Assembly (NCBI GenBank): GCA_016715075.1
Contig: JADKBK010000019.1
Span: forward strand, 73,937 to 137,936
DNA length: 64,000 bases
Source: Bacteroidales bacterium
GTDB taxonomy: Bacteria > Bacteroidota > Bacteroidia > Bacteroidales > VadinHA17
Direction of reading: 5' to 3'
Shown here in pieces: positions 17,064 through 26,127 of this stretch. Position 1 is the stretch's first letter. Each line of letters starts with the position of its first letter. Both the position numbers and the translations under genes were made by a program. The notes beneath the pieces are model-generated. The model worked only from the letters and a program-made list of their open reading frames with translations, ran no database searches and had not been told where the DNA came from.

Positions 17064-19328
17064 ATGACAGATAACAGGTTCGCAGATATTATTTTACCAA
17101 TAGCTGTCCGGGGAAGATTCACCTACAGGATTCCTGATAATCTGATTGATAAGATCAGACCTGGCGTAAGAGTTACGGTTCCATTCGGAAGACAGAATCT
17201 TTATTCAGGAATAGTATGCAGCATTCATGACAGTCAACCCGATGTTAAGAACCTGAGAAGCATAACCGAAGTCCCCGATCATGTTCCGTCAATAAATGAG
17301 ATTCAGCTTAAGCTGTGGCTCTGGATTTCAGAGTATTACCTGTGCAGCGAAGGAGAAGTTATGAAGGCAGCCCTTCCTTCCGATTCAAGCCTGAGCAGCT
17401 ACAGACCCAGGTTAGAGACATTTATAGGTCTTGCAGTAGATTTTACGGATGATGAGCTTAATGAGATGCTTGACAAGCTCTCAAAAGCTCCCCGTCAGCA
17501 TGAACTGCTTTCAACATACATCCGGTTAACTGAATATTCAACCGGATCAGAGATTAAACTCTTAAGCAAACAGGTTCTCATATCTGAATCAAAATCCTCT
17601 CCTGCCATCCTTGATACACTTATCAGAAAAGGCATTTTAAGGTCAGTATCCTCAGCGGTGACGAGGCTAAGCCGTTCAGAAAGATCTGTTGAGCCGGTAC
17701 ATGCACTTAGTAATGCCCAGTCTGTTGCATTCGATTCAATCAAAAACCAGTTTAAGGAGAAAGATATTGTACTTCTGCACGGTATAACCTCGAGCGGTAA
17801 AACTGAAATTTACATAAGGCTTATTGAGGAACAGCTGAATATGGGGAAGCAGGTTCTTTACATGCTTCCTGAAATTGCTCTCACCACACAGATCATACAC
17901 AGGCTTAAGAAACACTTTGGTGAGATTACCGGAGTGTATCATTCACGGTTTAGTGATGCCGAGAAGGTGGAGATATGGAAAAAGGTCGCGGAGGATGACA
18001 CTCAAAACGGTTACCGTCTTATCCTGGGAGTGAGATCCTCTCTATTCCTTCCTTTCAGCAACCTTGGACTTATTATTGTTGATGAAGAGCATGACGGATC
18101 CTACAAGCAACATGATCCTGCACCACGATATCATGCACGCGACACTGCTATCATGCTGGCAGCGCTTCATTCGTGTAAGACAATTCTTGGATCGGCTTCC
18201 CCTTCAGTAGAAAGTTATAATAATGCTGTTAATGGGAAATACGGACTTGCGGAATTAAAGGAAAGGTTTGGTCTGATCAAGCTACCGGGAATAGTGATTG
18301 CAAATACAAGGGAGGCCTACAGGAAGAAACTTATGGTTTCACATTTCACCCCTGAATTGCTTGAGGCTATGGATGATGCCCTGGGGAAGGAAGAACAGAT
18401 AATCTTGTTCCAGAACAGAAGAGGTTTTTCCCCATATATTGAATGCTCCGAATGCGGCTGGATACCTGTTTGTATTCAGTGCGCCGTAAATTTAACTTAT
18501 CATAAGGGTATCCGCAGGCTGGTCTGCCACTATTGCGGCTACACAACGGGTGTTCCGGTTAAATGCGGTAACTGTCATTCCACCGGAATGGTTACAAGGG
18601 GATTCGGTACCGAGAAAATTGAAGATGAGATAAAAATTGTTTTCCCTGATGCGAGGGTTGCACGTATGGATCAGGATTCAACACGGAAGAAAAACTCTTT
18701 CAACAGCATAATCAAAGCATTTGAGGATCGGAGGATTGATATCCTGATTGGCACTCAGATGATTTCAAAAGGCCTTGATTTTGAAAATCTTACAGTAGTG
18801 GGAATCTTAAATGCCGATAATATGCTGAACTTTCCCGATTTCAGGGCACATGAGAGAAGCTATCAACTGATGGAGCAGGTAAGCGGGAGAGCGGGCAGGA
18901 GACAGAAACAGGGCAAAGTGGTAATCCAGACTGCAGACCCCACCAACAGGATCATCAGACTTGTTCTCAGGCATGATTATGAAGGCTTATTCAGATCGCA
19001 GGCTGAAGAACGAACGACTTTCAATTATCCCCCCTTCTGCAGAATGGTCAGATTGAACATTAAGCATAAGGACAGATCCTTGCTTAACCATTATGCTGAT
19101 ATTCTGGGAAATGACCTGAGGACAATTTTCGGTAAACGTGTTCTGGGTCCTGAATTCCCCCTGATTGGCCAGGTACAGCTATGGTATATCAAAACGATTC
19201 TTATAAAGATCGAGAGGGAGAAGCCTCCGGCCAATGCTAAAAAGCGTATACTGGAAGCGATTGACAGACTCGAAAAGGAAAAGGGAGCTTCATCGCTTAA
19301 GATAGCAATTGATGTTGATCCATATTGA
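17064..19328 (+). CDS. priA: Primosomal protein N' (replication restart helicase PriA)
   Basis: PriA binds stalled forks and reloads the replicative helicase. The 754-residue protein has the 3' DNA-binding domain (RFTYRIPDNLIDKIRPGVRVTVPFG), a winged-helix linker, and a superfamily 2 helicase core with Walker A HGITSSGKTEIYIRLIE, motif II VDEEHDGSYKQ, GSASPSVESY and the DQDSTRKKNS region. The zinc module is complete, with eight Cys in four pairs (CSECGW, CIQC, CHYCG, CGNCH). The C-terminal domain ends at SSLKIAIDVDPY, as expected. Start ATG 17064 matches the family N-terminus. Confidence 0.94.
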   Translation: MTDNRFADIILPIAVRGRFTYRIPDNLIDKIRPGVRVTVPFGRQNLYSGIVCSIHDSQPDVKNLRSITEVPDHVPSINEIQLKLWLWISEYYLCSEGEVMKAALPSDSSLSSYRPRLETFIGLAVDFTDDELNEMLDKLSKAPRQHELLSTYIRLTEYSTGSEIKLLSKQVLISESKSSPAILDTLIRKGILRSVSSAVTRLSRSERSVEPVHALSNAQSVAFDSIKNQFKEKDIVLLHGITSSGKTEIYIRLIEEQLNMGKQVLYMLPEIALTTQIIHRLKKHFGEITGVYHSRFSDAEKVEIWKKVAEDDTQNGYRLILGVRSSLFLPFSNLGLIIVDEEHDGSYKQHDPAPRYHARDTAIMLAALHSCKTILGSASPSVESYNNAVNGKYGLAELKERFGLIKLPGIVIANTREAYRKKLMVSHFTPELLEAMDDALGKEEQIILFQNRRGFSPYIECSECGWIPVCIQCAVNLTYHKGIRRLVCHYCGYTTGVPVKCGNCHSTGMVTRGFGTEKIEDEIKIVFPDARVARMDQDSTRKKNSFNSIIKAFEDRRIDILIGTQMISKGLDFENLTVVGILNADNMLNFPDFRAHERSYQLMEQVSGRAGRRQKQGKVVIQTADPTNRIIRLVLRHDYEGLFRSQAEERTTFNYPPFCRMVRLNIKHKDRSLLNHYADILGNDLRTIFGKRVLGPEFPLIGQVQLWYIKTILIKIEREKPPANAKKRILEAIDRLEKEKGASSLKIAIDVDPY

Positions 19329-19372
19329 TGAGAACAAAAGTAAAAAGTTAAAAAGTCCATGGGGCTGTAGAA

Positions 19373-19461
19373 AAAGTCCTCTGTGTAACTCTGTGAAGCC
19401 TCTGTGCCCTCTGTGTAAGTTTTTAACTTATTGTTACACAGAGTCCCGATAGTTATCGGGA
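19373..19461. repeat. Short-period CTCTGTGT repeats plus TCCCGATAG palindrome
   Basis: Between priA and the DUF6165 gene lies a run of degenerate 9-11-base units (CTCTGTGTAACTCTGTGAAG...), the same family as at 57439, 61289, 62333 and 63958. It is followed by the 18-base palindrome TCCCGATAGTTATCGGGA at 19444-19461. Confidence 0.7.
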
Positions 19462-19491
19462 AGGGGTGGGTTATATTTAGGAAAAACATAC

Positions 19492-19499
19492 TATTTTTG
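19492..19499 (+). promoter_or_regulatory. -7 box for the DUF6165-GT9 operon
   Basis: TATTTTTG, an exact TAnnTTTG match, 19 bases before the ATG of the DUF6165 gene. No clear -33 box. Confidence 0.45.
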
Positions 19500-19518
19500 A
19501 ATTGATAATTTTCATACC

Positions 19519-19890
19519 ATGAAAATAGAAGTTTCAAACGGCGAGATCATAGATAAGCTGACAATCATCCAGATAAAGCTGGAAAGGATAAAAGATAAAG
19601 CCAAGCTTGTCAACCTGCAGAAGGAGTATGATGAGCTTATATCTGCAACAACGTCGATACTATCCACGACTGATCCTTTATATTCAGCTCTTTATGAGGT
19701 GAATTGCGAACTATGGGATATTGAAGACAAGATCCGCGACCTTGAAAGGAAAAAGGATTTTGGGGAGGAATTTGTTTCGACAGCCAGAGCTGTCTATTTC
19801 AAAAACGACAAGAGGTCTGAAATTAAAAGGGAAATAAATGTAAAGACCTCTTCAGGTCTTATAGAGGAAAAATCATACGAAAAATATTAA
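19519..19890 (+). CDS. DUF6165-type small protein
   Basis: A 123-residue soluble, mostly helical, highly charged protein beginning MKIEVSNGEIIDKLTIIQIKLERI, the hallmark of the DUF6165 family. Members often sit beside glycosyltransferases of cell-surface polysaccharide loci; here it precedes a GT9 gene by a single base (stop TAA, then ATG), so the two are translationally coupled. Biochemical function is unknown. No membrane segment or signal peptide. Confidence 0.75.
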   Translation: MKIEVSNGEIIDKLTIIQIKLERIKDKAKLVNLQKEYDELISATTSILSTTDPLYSALYEVNCELWDIEDKIRDLERKKDFGEEFVSTARAVYFKNDKRSEIKREINVKTSSGLIEEKSYEKY

Positions 19891-19891
19891 G

Positions 19892-20944
19892 ATGCGCCTC
19901 CTGGTAATAAGAACATCTGCAATGGGTGATGTGGCACTTACTACTCCCGTATTAAGGGCATTAAGCCAGCATTATCCTGATGTTGAAATTGTACTCGTTA
20001 CCAGGCAGGTTTTCAAACCGTTTTTCTACTCAATAAACGGACTCTCTCTATTTTTCATAGATATCAGGAAAAGACATAAGGGATTTGCAGGACTTGTAAG
20101 GCTTTGTGGTGATATTTCCGCGACCGGCAGTTTTGATGCCATTATTGATCTGCATGATGTTCTGAGGTCAAAAATTTTAAGGTTTTTATTCGCCCTTAAA
20201 GGGGTTCCTTCATTTGTAATTGATAAAGGCCGGCGAGAGAAACGCTCGGTCATATCCGGTAAAACCAGGACAAAACTGAAACATTCTGTCGAGAGGTATA
20301 CTGAAGCTTTTGCCGGGGCAGGATTTCAGATAAGCAGGACAAGCGGCCCCTGGATAATTCCCGATCCTGCAGCCATTGTTAAAATTCATTCAATGGCCGG
20401 TTCCATGACTGAGCTTAAAATAGGTGTTGCCCCCTATGCAAAGCATAAGCTTAAAATGTGGCCTGAGAAGTATATGGTAAGGCTTCTTGGCTTGATAGCG
20501 GAAAAATATAATGCACGGTTCTTTCTCTTTGGAGGCAATGAAGAATCGGAGAAGCTGTCAGTCTTTCAGACTTTGATAGAGGGTTCGGTAAATACTGCAG
20601 GCAAATTAGCACTGGATGAGGAGCTGGCTCTTATGAGCCGTCTGGATATGATGATAGCAATGGATTCTTCAAATATGCATATGGCGGCGCTTCTTGGGAC
20701 AAAAGTCGTTTCTATATGGGGAGGAACAGATCCGGTAACAGGATTCGGAGCGTGGATGCAACCGGATGATCATTTTATCAGAATTCCGGTCGACGAACTT
20801 ACATGCCGGCCATGTACGATATATGGGAAAGGAGAATGTGCCCGGGGTGACCATGCCTGCATGAACTGGCTTACACCTGAAATTGTCTTCAGAAAGATCA
20901 ACAGGCTGGGAATATTGTATCTCCCTCCCGCAGAAACAGTTTAA
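19892..20944 (+). CDS. Glycosyltransferase family 9 (heptosyltransferase-like)
   Basis: A 350-residue GT-B enzyme of family GT9, which transfers heptose or related sugars from nucleotide donors to lipopolysaccharide core at the inner membrane. It has the N-terminal RTSAMGDVALTTPVLRAL motif, an ADP-sugar-binding C-terminal domain with FLFGGNEESEKL, and the conserved MAMDSSNMHMAALLGTKVVS (family DSxxxHxA) followed by WGGTDP. The exact acceptor sugar cannot be told. It is coupled to the DUF6165 gene upstream and is the last gene of the unit. Confidence 0.88.
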   Translation: MRLLVIRTSAMGDVALTTPVLRALSQHYPDVEIVLVTRQVFKPFFYSINGLSLFFIDIRKRHKGFAGLVRLCGDISATGSFDAIIDLHDVLRSKILRFLFALKGVPSFVIDKGRREKRSVISGKTRTKLKHSVERYTEAFAGAGFQISRTSGPWIIPDPAAIVKIHSMAGSMTELKIGVAPYAKHKLKMWPEKYMVRLLGLIAEKYNARFFLFGGNEESEKLSVFQTLIEGSVNTAGKLALDEELALMSRLDMMIAMDSSNMHMAALLGTKVVSIWGGTDPVTGFGAWMQPDDHFIRIPVDELTCRPCTIYGKGECARGDHACMNWLTPEIVFRKINRLGILYLPPAETV

Positions 20945-21116
20945 CAAACCTTTTCCTGAGTCGGTGTTTAACCTTTGATTAACCCGTGTTTTAATAACTT
21001 ATTTATCATCAGTTGCTGCAAGGGATATAAGGCGGAGGAATTAATGACTTCCTGCATTTGTCTTTTCAAACTCAGATAAAATCTTTACCTTTAAATATTG
21101 ATTTAATTAACTAACT

Positions 21117-23474
21117 ATGAACTTTGAAGAGCACACGCATAAAGGATTAGGGAAATTTACCTCCGGGACATCAAAACGAAGATTCATTATCGCCCTGGTA
21201 TCACTTTTTATTATTATGGCAGGAGTATTTCTTCAGGATCATTTTAAAAAGGTTGAGAAGAAAGATCCGGTTGACTTGGTAAATCCCCTGATGGGTACCG
21301 ATTCCGAATTCAGGTTATCAAACGGGAATACCTATCCGGCAATTGCCCTTCCCTGGGGGATGAATTTCTGGACCCCACAGACCCGCAGGATGGGGGATGG
21401 ATGGGCATACACATATAATGATTATAAGATTATGGGGATTAAGCAGACTCATCAGCCGAGTCCCTGGATAAATGATTATGCAGCCTTCTCATTCATGCCT
21501 GTTAGCGGCAGGGTAAAGATAGATGAGACTGAAAGAGCATCATGGTTCTCACATAAGGCTGAAGTGGTTAAACCTTATTATTACAGTGTTTATCTGGCTG
21601 ATTATGACATTACTGCTGAGGTAACACCTACTGAAAGGTCAGCTGTCTTCCGGTTTACATTCCCCGAAAGTGATTCTTCATATGTTCTTTTGGATGGTTT
21701 TAATATGGGATCGATGGTGAAGATAATCCCTGCTGAAAGAAAGGTCATTGGCTATTGTCGCAACAACGCAGGGGGAGTCCCTTCCAATTTTCATAATTAT
21801 TTTGTTGCTGTATTCGATAAGCAATTTGCCTCTTCATCAACATGGCATGGTGATACACTGGATCTTAATGATCTTGAATCGGAAGGGGATCACGCCGGAG
21901 CAGTTCTCGGGTTTAAAACAAAAAGAGGTGAGAAGGTTACAGTAAAAGTAGCCTCCTCATTCATTAGTCCTGAGCAGGCATTGATTAATCTTGACCGGGA
22001 GATAGGAGGAAAGGATTTTGAAACAATAAAAAAAGATGGCAGGGAGGCCTGGAACAAGCAGCTGAGCAGGCTCGAAGTAGATGGCGGCACCGCCGACCAG
22101 CAGAGAACTTTCTATTCCTGTCTGTACAGGATCATTCTGTTTCCTCGTCAGTTCTATGAGCTCAATGACAAGAATGAGATTATTCATTACAGTCCTTATA
22201 ACGGAGAAGTACTTCCGGGTTACATGTATACTGACAATGGATTCTGGGATACCTTCAGGGCACTCTTTCCCTTTTTCACACTTATGTACCCTGATGTCAA
22301 CAGCAGGATAATGGAAGGGCTGGTAAATACATACAAGGAGAGTGGATGGCTGCCCGAGTGGGCAAGTCCGGGCCACCGGAATTGTATGATAGGTTCAAAT
22401 TCGGCCTCTCTCATAGCAGATTCTTATACCAAAGGGATCAGGGGCTACGATATAGAGACCCTTTACCAGGCTATAATAAAGAATACCAAGGGAGCAGGCC
22501 CTGTCCCTTCAGTCGGAAGGCTTGGCGCAGAATATTACAATGATCTGGGATATGTTCCTTATAATGTTGGAATAAATGAAAATGCTGCGCGGACACTTGA
22601 GTATGCCTATGCCGATTTTTGCATCTGGCAGCTGGCCAGGGCCCTTGGAAAACCACAATCGGAAATTGATATTTATGCTGCCAGGGCAATGAATTATAAG
22701 AATGTTTATGATGAAGGACAGAAGCTTATGCGCGGGCGTAATCAGGATGGCACTTTTCAATCGCCTTTCAGTCCGTATAAATGGGGAGACGCCTTTACAG
22801 AAGGTAACAGCTGGCATTATACATGGAGTGTGTTTCAGGATATTGAAGGACTGGTCAGGCTGATGGGCGGCAGGGAGAATTTCACCGCAATGCTCGATTC
22901 TGTATTTCAGGTTCCTCCGGTCTTCGATGCTTCTTATTACGGACAGGTTATTCACGAGATACGAGAGATGCAGGTTACTAATATGGGCAATTATGCTCAT
23001 GGCAATCAGCCTATTCAGCATATGATCTACCTTTACAACTATGCCGGACAACCATGGAAAACACAGTTTCGGGTAAGAGAAGTGCTTGACAAGCTATATA
23101 ATTATACCCCTGACGGATATTGCGGCGATGAGGATAATGGCCAGACATCCGCCTGGTATGTCTTCTCCGCCCTGGGCTTTTATCCTGTTACTCCCGGATC
23201 TGGGGAATATGTTTTCGGTTCCCCATTATTCGAAAGGGTTACGTTAAAATTTGAAAACGGCAAGGAGCTGGTTATCAGGGCGCAGAAAAACAGCAATGAG
23301 AATATTTATGTTAAATACATAAAATTCAACGGGAAACCGATAACTGAAAACTTCATCAAACATAGCGATCTTCTCAGGGGAGGCACACTGATCTACGGAA
23401 TGAGCCCGCAGCCTGAAAAGGAGAGAGGCGTGGATGAGGAAGCATTTCCGTATTCTATGAGCATGGAGAAATAG
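21117..23474 (+). CDS. GH92 alpha-mannosidase, membrane-anchored
   Basis: A 785-residue glycoside hydrolase family 92 protein (calcium-dependent exo-alpha-mannosidases acting on N-glycans or mannans). The N-terminus has a single hydrophobic segment (RFIIALVSLFIIMAGVFL, residues 22-40) preceded by basic residues. Catalytic-domain signatures: VNPLMGT near residue 60, GNTYPAIALPWGMNFWTPQ, IKQTHQPSPW, YMYTDNGFWDTFRALFPF near 370, HGNQPIQHMIYLYNYAGQPWKTQ, and GYCGDEDNGQTSAWYVFSALGFYPVTPG near 670 with the metal/catalytic acidic residues. Length is normal. It is transcribed alone and followed by a paired palindrome. Confidence 0.93.
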   Translation: MNFEEHTHKGLGKFTSGTSKRRFIIALVSLFIIMAGVFLQDHFKKVEKKDPVDLVNPLMGTDSEFRLSNGNTYPAIALPWGMNFWTPQTRRMGDGWAYTYNDYKIMGIKQTHQPSPWINDYAAFSFMPVSGRVKIDETERASWFSHKAEVVKPYYYSVYLADYDITAEVTPTERSAVFRFTFPESDSSYVLLDGFNMGSMVKIIPAERKVIGYCRNNAGGVPSNFHNYFVAVFDKQFASSSTWHGDTLDLNDLESEGDHAGAVLGFKTKRGEKVTVKVASSFISPEQALINLDREIGGKDFETIKKDGREAWNKQLSRLEVDGGTADQQRTFYSCLYRIILFPRQFYELNDKNEIIHYSPYNGEVLPGYMYTDNGFWDTFRALFPFFTLMYPDVNSRIMEGLVNTYKESGWLPEWASPGHRNCMIGSNSASLIADSYTKGIRGYDIETLYQAIIKNTKGAGPVPSVGRLGAEYYNDLGYVPYNVGINENAARTLEYAYADFCIWQLARALGKPQSEIDIYAARAMNYKNVYDEGQKLMRGRNQDGTFQSPFSPYKWGDAFTEGNSWHYTWSVFQDIEGLVRLMGGRENFTAMLDSVFQVPPVFDASYYGQVIHEIREMQVTNMGNYAHGNQPIQHMIYLYNYAGQPWKTQFRVREVLDKLYNYTPDGYCGDEDNGQTSAWYVFSALGFYPVTPGSGEYVFGSPLFERVTLKFENGKELVIRAQKNSNENIYVKYIKFNGKPITENFIKHSDLLRGGTLIYGMSPQPEKERGVDEEAFPYSMSMEK

Positions 23475-23511
23475 CCCTCCATTGATTTCCATTTCGCATG
23501 AATGGGATATT

Positions 23512-23583
23512 GTAGGGACAGGTCGCGACCTGTCCCTACCGTAATGTTCCTATCTATTAGTAGTGCCGGGTCGCGACCCGGCA
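23512..23583. repeat. Paired palindromic repeat (REP-like), copy 2
   Basis: Two perfect palindromes 24 bases apart: a 28-base one at 23512-23539 (GTAGGGACA arms around core GGTCGCGACC) and a 20-base one at 23564-23583 (TGCC GGGTCGCGACCC GGCA). Both share the core GGTCGCGACC. The outer GTAGGGACA/TGTCCCTAC arms match the partner element at 4178-4245, whose core differs. Confidence 0.8.
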
Positions 23584-23623
23584 GGTTTATCATTCTCTTT
23601 GTTAGATTTAACCCCTAAGACGT

Positions 23624-23637
23624 CCTTAGTACTAAGG
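23624..23637. repeat. Perfect 14-base palindrome CCTTAGTACTAAGG
   Basis: Lies between the convergent GH92 and DUF5009 genes, just after the paired palindrome. It could be part of a convergent terminator or a separate protein-binding site; no T run follows. Confidence 0.4.
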
Positions 23638-23689
23638 TGGTCGGTATAAAGTGCGTTGAGGCGGTGAGTTCGTATGATTTAAATAAAAT

Positions 23690-24877
23690 CTAAAGCTTCA
23701 GCTTAATACCAAATCTCACGAGTAAAGCCGTTAAACCTACCATCAGCAGAGCCCATACAATTGACCCGGCAATCACTACCAATGGCATATCTGATTGTTT
23801 ATAGAACAGGATTGGCACAGAAGTACTGAAGATAATATAGTATAGAATATCAGGTGCCAGGTATGTGGTAAGCGAATTTTCACCCGCCGGTTTCAGGAAG
23901 AATGTCCATTTTGTCTGCTTTTTTATATCGATGATCCAGTATAGGAGTGCGAAGAGAATCATGCTGATCCCGTTGCAAAGGAAACCCCAGCTCGGTGTCG
24001 CTTTAATTTTGGATATTATGAACCAGTTTCGCAGGATAAATCCTGCTATAATGCAAAAGATCCCTATGGCCACAATAGTCAGAATTGTCTTACGATAGTC
24101 GGCTGAGAGTTTTTTCAGGATCAGCGTTGTAAGTAATCCGGAGATGACTATAAACGGGACATTACCCTCAAGTATGACACCCAGGACTGGTTTCAGGGGC
24201 TTAAGGAAATCCAGGAGGTTAAGTTGTGAAAGGATGTTAAGGCCCAGAAAGAAGAGTAATGCTACAGCGGTATTCAGGATATTATCGCGGATAGCAAGAT
24301 ATGTGAGTGCTGAAACCAGATAGCCCCAGCCTATCAGTCCCAGTATTCCCCACCAGCCTGTGATGAGGGAACCATCGTTAACCACCTGCCCCGAACGGAA
24401 TCTGAAAACCAGAAATACCAGCAATGCCACTCCTGCCAGTTTAAGTCCTGCAATTGTGAAGAAATTTGTTTCAGTTTCCTGATATTTATTCCATATAAGA
24501 AATACCCCTATTATCATAAGTATCGACCAGAGGTTTTCGCTCATTCCTGTAAACTCAGCGTTCACTCTTCCTGAGTTCAGCGACAGGACCCCGATTATAA
24601 GCAGGCTTATCGATCTTATTACTATATGTCTTACAAGAGAATATGTGTCTTCCCCCTTTGATATCCTGTTGCCTATTGAATAGGGGATTGCCATCCCTAC
24701 CATAAACAGGAATCCCGGAAATACCCAGTCGGCAAGTCCCATGCCGTCAAAATCAGCTTTCATATGGCCAAGCCATGCCGGCACTCCGGGCATATAGAGA
24801 TCATTTACGAAGAGCATCAGGACCAGTGTAAGTCCTCTCATGATGTCGATTGAGTAGATACGGTTATTTTGTGTCAT
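23690..24877 (-). CDS. DUF5009/HGSNAT-like membrane acyltransferase, copy B
   Basis: A 395-residue polytopic membrane protein with about ten to twelve hydrophobic segments. The N-terminus RIYSIDIMRGLTLVLMLFVN is the signature of the heparan-alpha-glucosaminide N-acetyltransferase (HGSNAT, DUF1624/DUF5009) group, which moves acyl groups across membranes to amino sugars. A conserved WLGHMKADFDGMGLADWVFPGFLFMVG follows, containing the family's key His. It is very similar to the next gene upstream (24903-26093), a tandem duplicate, and is the last gene of a three-gene minus-strand operon led by a DUF5060 glycosidase. Confidence 0.82.
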   Translation of the reverse strand: MTQNNRIYSIDIMRGLTLVLMLFVNDLYMPGVPAWLGHMKADFDGMGLADWVFPGFLFMVGMAIPYSIGNRISKGEDTYSLVRHIVIRSISLLIIGVLSLNSGRVNAEFTGMSENLWSILMIIGVFLIWNKYQETETNFFTIAGLKLAGVALLVFLVFRFRSGQVVNDGSLITGWWGILGLIGWGYLVSALTYLAIRDNILNTAVALLFFLGLNILSQLNLLDFLKPLKPVLGVILEGNVPFIVISGLLTTLILKKLSADYRKTILTIVAIGIFCIIAGFILRNWFIISKIKATPSWGFLCNGISMILFALLYWIIDIKKQTKWTFFLKPAGENSLTTYLAPDILYYIIFSTSVPILFYKQSDMPLVVIAGSIVWALLMVGLTALLVRFGIKLKL

Positions 24878-24902
24878 ATTATAATCAATAGATTCAAAGT
24901 AT

Positions 24903-26093
24903 TCAAAGCTTTAGCCGGAAGTGCAGTTTTTCAAGAAGAACAGGCAGACCAGCTCCCATAACAAGGGCCCAGACCAGTGATCCGGCTATTACAACAAGGG
25001 GCAGCTCCGAATTCTTGTCGAAAAGAAGGGGCAGCCCAAATTGCCAGATGATATAATAGAACATATCCGGAACAAGATATACAGTAAGAGAGTTTGCACC
25101 GGCAGGTTTCAGAAAGAGCCCCCAGTTTATATGTTTTTTAATGTCGATTATCCAGTAGAACAGTGCAAACAGTATCATGCTTATTCCGTTGCAGATCAGA
25201 CCCCAGCTAGGAGTCGACTGGATCTTTGAAATAATGAACCAGTTCCGGAAGATGAATCCGGCAATAAGGCTCACTATACCGAGCGAGAAGATAATCAGGA
25301 CGGTTTTTCTGACATCCTCTTTAGCGAATTTCTTCAGTATAAGTGTTATCAACATGCCTGAAAGGACTATAAATGGCGCATTTCCATTAATAATTATACC
25401 AAAGACAGGCTTTACAGCATTCAGAAAATCCAGGAGATGAAGCTTTGAGAGGACATTCAATATAAGGAAGAATACAAGGGCAACGGAAGTCTTCAAAATA
25501 CTATCACGAAAACCAAGGTAGACAAAAGCTGCCACGAGGTAACCCCAGCCAATAGTACCAAGAATCCCCCATGATCTGAAGGAGAAGCTGTGAATTTCCG
25601 TCTCACCGGATCTGAAAATATATACCATTGGAATGATCATTAATATTCCTGCAATCCTGAGTCCGTAAATAAGAAGCCGGTTTTTCTCAGTTAAGTTGTA
25701 GTTATTCCATACGAGAAAGACTCCGGTATACATAATTAATGACCACAGGCTTTTGCTCAGACCTGTAAATTCACCGTTCACATTCCGTGAATTGGCCATC
25801 AGGACACCAATAATAAGAAGACTTATTGTTCTGATCAGAATATGTTTTGAAAGAGATGAGGAATTCTCACCCTTTTTGATCCTGTTTCCTATTGCGAAGG
25901 GGATTGCCATTCCAACCATGAACAGGAATCCGGGGAATACCCAGTCAGCCAGGCCCATGCCGTCAAAATCGGCAGCTCTGTGACCCAGCCATGCAGGTAC
26001 TCCGGGCATATGGAGATCATTTACAAAGAGCATAAGAACGAGAGTCAGACCTCTCATGATATCTATTGAATTGATACGGTTGGATTCTGTCAT
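24903..26093 (-). CDS. DUF5009/HGSNAT-like membrane acyltransferase, copy A
   Basis: A 396-residue membrane protein, paralogue of the downstream gene over its full length (NSIDIMRGLTLVLMLFVNDL, WLGHRAADFDGMGLADWVFP, STPSWGLICNGISMILFALFYWIIDIKK). The frame is open back to 26186, but by alignment with its paralogue the start is ATG 26093 (MTESNRINSIDIMRG); ATG 26114 is possible. It begins 34 bases after the DUF5060 gene stop, so they are co-transcribed. Likely role: acetylation of a sugar released or handled by the neighbouring glycosidases (inference). Confidence 0.82.
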   Translation of the reverse strand: MTESNRINSIDIMRGLTLVLMLFVNDLHMPGVPAWLGHRAADFDGMGLADWVFPGFLFMVGMAIPFAIGNRIKKGENSSSLSKHILIRTISLLIIGVLMANSRNVNGEFTGLSKSLWSLIMYTGVFLVWNNYNLTEKNRLLIYGLRIAGILMIIPMVYIFRSGETEIHSFSFRSWGILGTIGWGYLVAAFVYLGFRDSILKTSVALVFFLILNVLSKLHLLDFLNAVKPVFGIIINGNAPFIVLSGMLITLILKKFAKEDVRKTVLIIFSLGIVSLIAGFIFRNWFIISKIQSTPSWGLICNGISMILFALFYWIIDIKKHINWGLFLKPAGANSLTVYLVPDMFYYIIWQFGLPLLFDKNSELPLVVIAGSLVWALVMGAGLPVLLEKLHFRLKL

Positions 26094-26127
26094 TGAGGTT
26101 AAGCTGTTATGCATGAAATAAAGAAAA

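Noticed and set aside
22509..23051. 180-residue antisense ORF inside the GH92 gene
   Set aside because: A shadow of a strongly supported coding region on the other strand, without family features.
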